Positions 1-5,735 of a stretch of 5,735 nucleotides of DNA are shown one piece after another. This DNA is from Anaerolineaceae bacterium UBA4781 (GTDB taxonomy: Bacteria > Chloroflexota > Anaerolineae > Anaerolineales > Anaerolineaceae), in the NCBI GenBank assembly GCA_002403105.1, contig DHHD01000033.1:1-5735 (forward strand), given 5' to 3'. The notes under the pieces are model-generated. The model worked only from the letters and a program-made list of their open reading frames with translations, searched no databases and had not been told where the DNA came from. Made by a program: the position numbers and the translations under genes. Position 1 is the first letter of the stretch. Each line of letters starts with the position of its first letter.

Positions 1-15
1 GATCTAAAAAATTGC

Positions 16-44
16 TTGACCAATATTTCTTAAATTGATACAAT
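16..44 (+). promoter_or_regulatory. Sigma-70/sigmaA-type promoter of rpoB
   Basis: The -35 element is TTGACC at 16-21 and the -10 element is TACAAT at 39-44, separated by 17 nt, the optimal spacing. Each hexamer differs from consensus at one position. Transcription would start near 51, giving a leader of about 57 nt before the rpoB start codon. No open reading frame that I recognise ends in the 15 bases before it, so rpoB probably begins its own transcription unit here, although read-through from an upstream gene outside the window cannot be excluded. Confidence 0.75.
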
Positions 45-52
45 ATCTGTTT

Positions 53-66
53 GCCATAAATATGGC
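53..66. repeat. Short palindrome at the rpoB transcription start
   Basis: GCCATA at 53-58 and TATGGC at 61-66 are perfect inverted copies separated by AA. As DNA this is an operator-like dyad lying about +3 to +16 relative to the predicted start. As RNA it could fold into a 5-bp hairpin with an AAAT loop near the 5' end of the rpoB message. A 6-bp dyad in a leader of this length can arise by chance, so the sequence is certain but a function is not. Confidence 0.35.
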
Positions 67-96
67 TTCATAATGTATTTAAATTGTTCAACCAGC

Positions 97-103
97 AGGA
101 GAG
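97..103 (+). promoter_or_regulatory. Shine-Dalgarno sequence fixing the rpoB start
   Basis: AGGAGAG lies just upstream of the ATG at 108, with 4 nt between its last base and the start codon (6 nt from the GGAG core). It decides the start: the frame stays open back to a TTG at 84, but that codon has no purine-rich site ahead of it and would place this Shine-Dalgarno sequence inside the coding region. Confidence 0.85.
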
Positions 104-107
104 ATAC

Positions 108-3100
108 ATGGGTCTTGAAATGCCTGAAAAGAATTATTCGCGGATTCTAAAAGTTCTTGATTTACCTAATTTAATCCAAGTTCAAAAAGAATCGTTTGAC
201 AATTTGCTAAGTGAAGGTCTCATTGATCTCTTTGATGAGATCTCACCGATCGAATCATACAACGGGGGAGTGAAATTATATTTCCCTGGAAAATCAGATA
301 TCAGCAAAGAGTGGGGGTTAAAATATTGGTTTGAAGATCCCAAGAATTCGATCGAAGAATGTGTCGAAAAAGATCTAACTTTTTCAAGCCCGCTGTACGT
401 TAAAGTGCTTTTAGCAGGTTCTGAAATTACCGAACCCATGGTCGAAGATATCTATCTGGGGGAATTCCCCATGATGACGGATAATGGAACTTTCATCATC
501 AATGGCACGGAAAGAGTGGTGGTATCTCAACTAATCCGATCACCCGGTGTTTACTTTGATGCCCCCATCAACCGTGCGACAGGCAAAAGATTGGCTACTG
601 CAAAATTGATCCCAGATCGCGGCGCATGGATGGAATTTGAAACACGAAAAAATGATTACATCATTTTAAAATTTAACCGCAAGCGCACAGTACCGATCAC
701 CATCTTCTTGCGTGCACTGGCTGCAGTGGATGATGGACTAGAGAATTCACCTTTGAAATACGGTACGGATGAAGAATTAATTTCTTTATTCAACGATATT
801 GATACCGATCAAGATCGCCTTTTCATCCCAACCACATTTCATCAAGAACCGGAATGGGATCTTTCAGGGAACAAGACTATCTCTGAATTAGCTCTTCTGG
901 AGTTTTTCAAAAGAATGCGACCTGGGGATCCGGCAACCATTGATAATGCGAAGGAATTCCTGGAAGAACAGCTTTTTGATCAACGTCATTATGATCTCGA
1001 AGCTGTCGGTCGATACAAACTCAATCAGAAACTAGATATTAAGAACTATGTATCAGTGAATCACCGCACCATCACCAAATGGGATATTGTTTATTTGGTG
1101 CGTCGCATGATAAAGATCAATAATGAGATCGAAGATAAAGATGATATTGACCATCTTGGGAACCGCCGTGTCAAAACTGTTGGTGAATTAATTCAAAATA
1201 AACTGCGCATTGGTATGCGCCGGATGGAACGAGTAATTAAAGAAAGAATGTCCATTCGGGAACAGGACAAGGTTGATCCAAAGAACCTGATCAATATTCG
1301 TCCATTAGTGGCAGCACTGCGGGAATTCTTTGGTTCAAGCCAGCTTTCACAGTTTATGGATCAAACGAATCCTCTGGCTGAATTACGCCATAAACGAACG
1401 CTTTCTGCGTTAGGGCCAGGTGGTTTACGCCGTGAACGCGCTGGATTCGATGTGCGTGATGTTCACCATTCCCACTATGGAAGAATTTGCCCTATTGAAA
1501 CTCCTGAAGGTCCAAATATTGGTTTGATCGGCCGTTTGGCTTCTTACGCTACTGTAAACAAATATGGTTTTATCGAAACTCCTTACCGCAAAGTGCTCTC
1601 TGAATTAGCTATTGATGATCCTCGTTTGTTGGGCAAGGAAGTTACCGATTCCATTCGAAATCCAAAGAACGAGGAAATCCTTATCCGTAAAGGCACGAGA
1701 ATTAAAGAAGAACACTTGAGGGACTTGAAGAAAATTAAGAAGGAAGTGGAGAAAATTCCTGTTCTTAGTTTTGTTTCAGATGAAATTGAATACCTGCCAG
1801 CGGATGTGGAAGATAAATTCATTATTGCGCAAGCGAACACGAGATTAAATGAATACAACGAATTTTTGATGGAACGTATCTCCTGTCGCTATCATTCTGA
1901 TTTTATCTTCTCAAATCCTGAAAAGATCCAATTCATGGATGTCGCGCCAAATCAGATCGTTGGCATCAGCGCTGCTTTAATCCCATTCCTTGAGCACGAT
2001 GATGCGAACCGTGCTTTAATGGGATCCAACATGCAGGCTCAAGCTGTTCCATTATTAAAACCTGATCTACCTCGTGTTTCTACAAATATGGAAATATACG
2101 CAGCGAAAGATTCCGGGCAGGTATTGATCGCAGAAGAAGACGGGGATGTAGTTTCAGTAACAGGAAAGAAAGTTGTAATTCGTTCCGATAAAGGAACTCA
2201 TGAATACTTACTAAAAAAATATCAGCGCTCGAACCAGAGCACCTGCATCGATCAAAGACCGCTTGTGATAAAGGGTCAACGTGTGAAAAAAGGTGAAATT
2301 CTGGCAGATTCTTCTTCTACTGTTGAAGGAGAACTGGCACTGGGGCAGAATGCAGTTGTTGCATTTGTCTCATGGGAGGGTGGAAACTATGAGGATGCCA
2401 TTCTGATATCAGAAAGAATGGTGCAACAAGATAAATTCACATCCATCCATATCGAGAAATATGAACTTGAGGCAAGAGACACCAAATTAGGTCCTGAAGA
2501 GATAACCCGTGATATCCCTAATGTGGGGGATGATGCAATCAGAGACCTGGATGAAAATGGTATCGTGCGAATTGGCGCTGAAGTAGGCCCTGGCGATATC
2601 CTGGTAGGGAAGATCACACCCAAAGGTGAAAAAGAGCTAACCCCAGAAGAACGTCTGTTGCGTGCCATATTTGGAGAAAAATCACGCGATGTACGCGATA
2701 CTTCATTAAGAATGCCACATGGCGAGCGTGGAAAAGTAGTGGAAGTAAAGATCTTCACGCGCAAAGAGAATAGTGATCTACCAGCGGGTGTTGATAAGAT
2801 GGTGCGCGTATCTGTTGCACAATTAAGAAAACTTACTGCTGGCGACAAGATGGCAGGACGGCATGGAAATAAAGGTGTTGTTTCTAAAGTCGTACCCGTT
2901 GAAGATATGCCTTTCCTTGAAAATGGGCAACCGGTCGATATCATCTTGAATCCCCTGGGAGTTCCAGGGCGTATGAACATCGGTCAGGTACTGGAAACGC
3001 ATCTGGGGTGGGCAGCATTGAAATTAGGATTCCGTGCGCTAACCCCTGTATTTGATGGTGCGGATGAATTTGAAATTGAAGCCGAACTGGCGCGTGCGTG

Positions 3101-4031
3101 GCTAATGGATGTAGCGTGGAACGAGATCGGCGAGCGAGCCTGGAATTGGGTGAAGGAACAGGAATATTCAGCCGAAATGTTGCAAGATGGCGATGAAGTT
3201 CGACTTCTTTATCTTGAAAGTTGGTTGGCGAAGAAAGATATCGATATTTATCAATTAAAAACCGATCCCATCAATGCACGAAAAATCACCTTAACTGAAT
3301 GGCTGCGTGAGAAAGGTTACAATCCTGAATCCATTTTAGCGTTTGAGGATAATATTATTGGCAAGCAACGAGATGAAGTAAAAGATAATCTTGCGACCAA
3401 TATATGCTTGCGCGTGTGGCTGGAAAAGAACGGGAAAAATACCGAAAAGATCACAGATGATTCCATTCGAATTGCTGCTCAAAAGTTCATGGAAGAAACC
3501 CAAATTCCATTGCCTATTCTTGGCAAGCAAATACTGCGTGATGGAAACACAGGTACCCCCTATGATCAGCCAGTGACAGTCGGTGTGATGACAATTATGA
3601 AACTGCATCACCTTGTTGAAGACAAGGTGCATGCTCGTTCCACCGGACCTTACAGTCTTGTTACCCAACAGCCTTTGGGTGGTAAGGCACAATTCGGTGG
3701 TCAGCGGTTTGGTGAAATGGAAGTATGGGCGCTAGAAGCCTATGGCGCTGCATATACACTGCAAGAAATGCTGACAATTAAATCAGATGATGTTCAAGGA
3801 AGAGTTTCTTCCTATGAAGCAATCGTAAAGGGCGAGCCGATCGAAGAGCCCAGTTTACCCGCCGGCTTCAGGGTCTTAGTGAAAGAGTTGCAGAGCCTGG
3901 GATTAGCGGTTGAAGCAGAGTTGGATTCTGGCGACGTCATTAAATTTGGAAAGGACGAAGAAAAGATAAAACCACCCAAATTGCCGACCGGCCTGCTGGG
4001 GCTGGGAGAAAAATTTGAAGATATTTTATAA
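108..4031 (+). CDS. rpoB: DNA-directed RNA polymerase subunit beta
   Basis: This is the beta subunit of RNA polymerase, which with beta-prime forms the catalytic cleft and binds the nascent RNA. The 1307-residue protein is complete. Visible landmarks are TDNGTF (124-129) and NGTER (132-136) in the N-terminal part, the rifampicin-pocket segment (about 410-450) followed by ETPEGPN (464-470), the GDKMAGRHGNKG block with the two conserved active-site lysines at 914 and 922, and the C-terminal GEMEVWALEAYG clamp-contact region. The residues equivalent to E. coli Q513, D516, H526 and S531 are intact (415, 418, 428, 433), so the drug pocket looks wild type. It lacks the large E. coli insertions but has an extra segment of about 135 residues at 998-1141; without it the length would be near the 1193 residues of Bacillus. 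A tail of about 36 residues with a KPPKLP stretch follows the usual end. rpoC does not follow it. The ATG at 108 was chosen for its Shine-Dalgarno sequence. Confidence 0.98.
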   Translation: MGLEMPEKNYSRILKVLDLPNLIQVQKESFDNLLSEGLIDLFDEISPIESYNGGVKLYFPGKSDISKEWGLKYWFEDPKNSIEECVEKDLTFSSPLYVKVLLAGSEITEPMVEDIYLGEFPMMTDNGTFIINGTERVVVSQLIRSPGVYFDAPINRATGKRLATAKLIPDRGAWMEFETRKNDYIILKFNRKRTVPITIFLRALAAVDDGLENSPLKYGTDEELISLFNDIDTDQDRLFIPTTFHQEPEWDLSGNKTISELALLEFFKRMRPGDPATIDNAKEFLEEQLFDQRHYDLEAVGRYKLNQKLDIKNYVSVNHRTITKWDIVYLVRRMIKINNEIEDKDDIDHLGNRRVKTVGELIQNKLRIGMRRMERVIKERMSIREQDKVDPKNLINIRPLVAALREFFGSSQLSQFMDQTNPLAELRHKRTLSALGPGGLRRERAGFDVRDVHHSHYGRICPIETPEGPNIGLIGRLASYATVNKYGFIETPYRKVLSELAIDDPRLLGKEVTDSIRNPKNEEILIRKGTRIKEEHLRDLKKIKKEVEKIPVLSFVSDEIEYLPADVEDKFIIAQANTRLNEYNEFLMERISCRYHSDFIFSNPEKIQFMDVAPNQIVGISAALIPFLEHDDANRALMGSNMQAQAVPLLKPDLPRVSTNMEIYAAKDSGQVLIAEEDGDVVSVTGKKVVIRSDKGTHEYLLKKYQRSNQSTCIDQRPLVIKGQRVKKGEILADSSSTVEGELALGQNAVVAFVSWEGGNYEDAILISERMVQQDKFTSIHIEKYELEARDTKLGPEEITRDIPNVGDDAIRDLDENGIVRIGAEVGPGDILVGKITPKGEKELTPEERLLRAIFGEKSRDVRDTSLRMPHGERGKVVEVKIFTRKENSDLPAGVDKMVRVSVAQLRKLTAGDKMAGRHGNKGVVSKVVPVEDMPFLENGQPVDIILNPLGVPGRMNIGQVLETHLGWAALKLGFRALTPVFDGADEFEIEAELARAWLMDVAWNEIGERAWNWVKEQEYSAEMLQDGDEVRLLYLESWLAKKDIDIYQLKTDPINARKITLTEWLREKGYNPESILAFEDNIIGKQRDEVKDNLATNICLRVWLEKNGKNTEKITDDSIRIAAQKFMEETQIPLPILGKQILRDGNTGTPYDQPVTVGVMTIMKLHHLVEDKVHARSTGPYSLVTQQPLGGKAQFGGQRFGEMEVWALEAYGAAYTLQEMLTIKSDDVQGRVSSYEAIVKGEPIEEPSLPAGFRVLVKELQSLGLAVEAELDSGDVIKFGKDEEKIKPPKLPTGLLGLGEKFEDIL
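3099..3530 (+). other. Trp-Leu repeat insertion inside RpoB (residues 998-1141)
   Basis: In Bacillus RpoB about 23 residues lie between the conserved FDGA and DGRTG motifs. Here FDGA and DGNTG are separated by about 159, so roughly 135 residues are inserted. The segment shows about four degenerate units, each a helix ending in a Trp pair followed by a charged turn and a second helix start: WVKEQEYSAEML (Trp 1014), WLAKKDIDIYQL (1039), WLREKGYNPESIL (1065) and WLEKNGKNTEKI (1104). Spacing between the Trp residues is 25, 26 and 39. The reading frame and flanking conserved motifs are intact, so this is an in-frame domain, not a frameshift artefact. Lineage-specific insertions in RpoB are well known. 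I believe Chloroflexota have one near this place, but cannot confirm it. Its function is unknown; a surface-exposed helical domain that binds a partner is an inference. Confidence 0.8.
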
Positions 4032-4039
4032 GTGTCGCA

Positions 4040-4068
4040 TTGACGCTAAAAAAACGGTGTGATATACT
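4040..4068 (+). promoter_or_regulatory. Extended -10 promoter for rpsL-rpsG-fusA
   Basis: TTGACG at 4040-4045 and TATACT at 4063-4068 are separated by 17 nt, and the -10 is preceded by TG plus one base (4060-4062), the extended -10 signature. Transcription should start near 4075, leaving a leader of about 42 nt before the rpsL GTG. The -35 begins 9 bases after the rpoB stop codon, and no hairpin with a T-run separates the genes, so the ribosomal protein genes are probably transcribed both from here and by read-through from rpoB. Confidence 0.75.
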
Positions 4069-4102
4069 CGCACATTGGTTTTATCAAGATTGTAAAATTA
4101 TC

Positions 4103-4107
4103 GGAGG
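4103..4107 (+). promoter_or_regulatory. Shine-Dalgarno sequence supporting the GTG start of rpsL
   Basis: GGAGG lies 9 nt before the GTG at 4117. The translation from that GTG begins PTINQLIRKG, the conserved S12 N-terminus, so the non-ATG start is well supported. Confidence 0.9.
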
Positions 4108-4116
4108 CTATAAAAA

Positions 4117-4533
4117 GTGCCAACAATTAATCAACTGATTCGAAAAGGTCGACAACAGAAAAAAACCAAGAGTAAAGCTCCGGCTTTGCTCTATACGATG
4201 AACCACATCAAACAACGAAGAACTCGTCAGGGTGTAGGTTCTCCGCAGAAACGTGGCGTTTGCACTGTGGTTCGTACGATGACTCCTAAGAAACCTAATT
4301 CAGCGCTGCGAAAGATCGCACGTGTTCGTCTGACAAATGGTCTAGAAGTCACTGCTTATATTCCTGGTGAAGGTCATCAACTTCAGGAACACTCCGTGGT
4401 GATGGTTCGTGGTGGCCGTGTAAAAGACTTACCTGGTGTGCGTTACCACGTTGTACGTGGGGCACTGGATACAACCGGTGTAGCAGTCAGGAACCAAGGT
4501 CGCTCAAAATACGGTACTAAAAAAGCAAAATAA
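4117..4533 (+). CDS. rpsL: 30S ribosomal protein S12
   Basis: S12 sits at the decoding centre of the small ribosomal subunit and helps set translational accuracy. The 138-residue product begins with the family N-terminus PTINQLIRKG and carries SPQKRGVCT (42-50), TPKKPNSALRK (56-66), the LQEHSVV loop (89-95) and GGRVKDLPGVRYH (99-111), ending in a basic tail. It is the long form: the segment before SPQKRGVC is about 14 residues longer than in the 124-residue E. coli protein and matches the Bacillus length. The lysines equivalent to E. coli K43 and K88 (here K58 and K103) are present, so there is no sign of classical streptomycin-resistance substitutions. D104 corresponds to the aspartate that is methylthiolated in E. 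coli. The start is GTG. The gene has its own promoter and leads a cluster with rpsG and fusA. Confidence 0.98.
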   Translation: MPTINQLIRKGRQQKKTKSKAPALLYTMNHIKQRRTRQGVGSPQKRGVCTVVRTMTPKKPNSALRKIARVRLTNGLEVTAYIPGEGHQLQEHSVVMVRGGRVKDLPGVRYHVVRGALDTTGVAVRNQGRSKYGTKKAK

Positions 4534-4563
4534 GCTTTAATCATAACTCGTGGAGATAGTTGA

Positions 4564-5031
4564 ATGCGAAGAACAAAACCAGAAAAAAGAAAAATTGAAC
4601 CTGATGTGCGCTATAACAGCCGTAATGTCCAGGTTCTTATCAACAATATTTTAAAAAAAGGTAAGAAAAGCACTGCTTCGAGTATTGTATATGATGCATT
4701 AACCATTATTCAAGAAACAACCAAAAAAGAACCGGTTGAAGTATTGGATGCGGCTTTTAGAAATGTAGGACCTACGATGGAAGTACGCCCACGTCGTGTG
4801 GGTGGTGCGACGTATCAAGTTCCGATGGAAGTAGAACCGGAAAGAAAACTTACGTTAGCTATTCGATGGATTTTGGATGCATCCAGCGCCCGCAGTGGAA
4901 AGAGCTACGCTGAGAAATTGGCCGGAGAAGTAATGGATGCAGCTAATGAACAAGGTTCAGCAATCCGAAAACGCGAAGAAACACACAAAATGGCGGAGGC
5001 AAACCGGGCATTTTCACACTTCCGGGTTTAA
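4564..5031 (+). CDS. rpsG: 30S ribosomal protein S7
   Basis: S7 nucleates assembly of the 30S head by binding the 3' domain of 16S rRNA, and it contacts tRNA at the exit site. The 155-residue product is the usual family length. It shows the basic N-terminal arm, KKSTASSIVYDAL (about 34-46), the RRVGGATYQVP hairpin segment (77-87), the RWILDAS helix and the C-terminal KREETHKMAEANRAFSHFR block. The ATG has GGAG (4552-4555) 8 nt upstream. Only 30 bp separate it from rpsL, so the two are almost certainly co-transcribed. In E. coli S7 represses its own operon through a longer rpsL-rpsG intercistronic structure; the gap here looks too short for an equivalent site, so that control is probably absent or located elsewhere. 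Confidence 0.98.
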   Translation: MRRTKPEKRKIEPDVRYNSRNVQVLINNILKKGKKSTASSIVYDALTIIQETTKKEPVEVLDAAFRNVGPTMEVRPRRVGGATYQVPMEVEPERKLTLAIRWILDASSARSGKSYAEKLAGEVMDAANEQGSAIRKREETHKMAEANRAFSHFRV

Positions 5032-5073
5032 TCCTTTTTTCATTAATATTTAGAACGTTAACAGGAAAACAAT

Positions 5074-5735
5074 ATGGCGCGAGAATATCCTTTAGAAAAA
5101 CTACGAAACATTGGGGTTATTGCGCATATTGACGCAGGTAAAACCACAACCACTGAGCGAATTCTTTTTTATACGGGAAAAACGTACAGAATTGGCTCAG
5201 TGGATGACGGTACTACTGTTACCGATTGGATGGAACAGGAACGAGAGCGGGGGATCACGATCGTTTCCGCTGCTATTACAACCAGCTGGCGGGATTATCA
5301 AATCAATTTAATTGACACACCAGGGCACATTGACTTCACAGCCGAAGTACAACGTTCTTTACGCGTACTGGATGGTGGAGTGGTTGTCTTTGATGGAGTA
5401 CAAGGTGTCGAACCCCAGAGTGAAACGGTTTGGCGACAAGCAGATCGCTATAATGTGCCACGTATCTGTTTTATCAATAAATTAGATCGTATCGGAGCTG
5501 ATCTGGAATATTCTATCCAGACCATTAAAGATCGTTTGGGAGCAAATCCGATCCAGATGCAAATTGCGATCGGGAAAGAAGCTGAATTTAAAGGCGCCGT
5601 GAATCTTCTTGAGATGAAGGCGATCGTTTGGAATGATGATCTCGGTTCAAACCCTGAAATTCAAGAAATTCCTGAAGCATTAAGAAAATTTGCCGAAGAG
5701 AAACGGGCAGAGCTTGTTGAAAGAGTAGCTGAATT
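5074..5735 (+). CDS. fusA: Elongation factor G, N-terminal part (runs off the right edge)
   Basis: EF-G is the GTPase that drives translocation of tRNA and mRNA through the ribosome and, with ribosome recycling factor, subunit recycling. Only the first 220 codons are in the window; the full protein is usually about 690-700 residues. The G domain is clear: P-loop AHIDAGKT (17-24), switch I RGIT (59-62), DTPGH (81-85) and NKLD (135-138). The stretch GVEPQSETVWRQADRY (111-126) is typical of canonical bacterial EF-G. The fourth motif has Leu where most bacterial EF-G proteins have Met, a conservative change. The G-prime subdomain begins after about residue 160. The ATG has AGGA (5063-5066) 7 nt upstream. 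It follows rpsG after 42 bp in the classical str order, and tuf may follow outside the window. No stop or frameshift is seen up to the edge. Confidence 0.97.
   Translation, partial: MAREYPLEKLRNIGVIAHIDAGKTTTTERILFYTGKTYRIGSVDDGTTVTDWMEQERERGITIVSAAITTSWRDYQINLIDTPGHIDFTAEVQRSLRVLDGGVVVFDGVQGVEPQSETVWRQADRYNVPRICFINKLDRIGADLEYSIQTIKDRLGANPIQMQIAIGKEAEFKGAVNLLEMKAIVWNDDLGSNPEIQEIPEALRKFAEEKRAELVERVAE

Noticed and set aside
84..107. TTG at 84 as an upstream start adding 8 residues to RpoB
   Set aside because: No ribosome binding site precedes the TTG, whereas ATG 108 has AGGAGAG at correct spacing.
73..150. A 25-codon open frame starting at ATG 73 and overlapping the rpoB start, a possible leader peptide
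   Set aside because: It has no Shine-Dalgarno sequence, no attenuator-like structure follows it, and the peptide has no recognisable feature. It contains the rpoB Shine-Dalgarno sequence by chance.
2387..2980. A 197-codon open frame on the - strand opposite rpoB
   Set aside because: It lies antisense to the most conserved part of rpoB, has no recognisable protein features, and is explained by the codon pattern of the sense gene. Shorter antisense frames at 182-439, 1583-1858 and 3336-3692 are rejected for the same reason.
4058..4074. TGTGA...GCACA imperfect dyad over the rpsL -10 element, resembling a CRP half-site pair
   Set aside because: Spacing is 7 instead of 6 and one arm is mismatched. 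It coincides with the extended -10 element, which explains the TG-rich sequence better.
4992..4999. GGCGGAGG, a Shine-Dalgarno-like sequence inside rpsG
   Set aside because: It encodes the conserved MAEANR block of S7, and no start codon lies at a suitable distance.
5001..5040. Possible terminator or attenuator between rpsG and fusA: AAACC...GGTTT arms followed by TTTTTT
   Set aside because: The stem is only 5 bp plus two pairs beyond a G-G mismatch, with a 13-nt loop, and 5 bases separate it from the T-run. It overlaps conserved rpsG codons. It is too weak to call, though partial attenuation cannot be excluded.
5111..5311. A 66-codon + strand open frame inside fusA
   Set aside because: It is out of frame with the clear EF-G G-domain reading, which keeps all GTPase motifs, and its product has no recognisable features.

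Overview
The window is a stretch of bacterial core information-processing genes, all on the + strand and tightly packed: rpoB (RNA polymerase beta subunit), rpsL (S12), rpsG (S7) and the first 220 codons of fusA (elongation factor G), which runs off the right edge. Nothing suggests a phage, transposon, CRISPR array or defence system. The base composition is moderately AT-rich and similar across all four genes.

The organism is a bacterium. RpoB lacks the large E. coli-type insertions, S12 is the long 138-residue form shared with Bacillus, and RpoB carries a Trp-rich insertion of about 135 residues near its C-terminal part. From memory, this fits Chloroflexota, perhaps Anaerolineae. That placement is an inference at moderate to low confidence and needs a phylogeny.

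Layout: 1-107 is a non-coding leader with a good sigma-70/sigmaA-type promoter (TTGACC, 17 nt, TACAAT), a short palindrome at the expected transcription start, and a Shine-Dalgarno sequence that fixes the rpoB start at 108. rpoB fills 108-4031. The 85-bp gap that follows has no visible terminator but holds a second, near-consensus extended -10 promoter (TTGACG, 17 nt, TATACT) that should drive rpsL-rpsG-fusA. rpsL starts with GTG at 4117, rpsG follows after 30 bp, and fusA after 42 bp.

The two notable points are the order rpoB then rpsL with no rpoC between them, although rpoBC is adjacent in most bacteria, and the RpoB insertion, which reads as about four degenerate tandem Trp-Leu helical units. 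The rest is ordinary: one gene makes part of the transcription machinery, two make small-subunit ribosomal proteins and one makes the translocation GTPase. I did not find a previously undescribed multi-gene system here.
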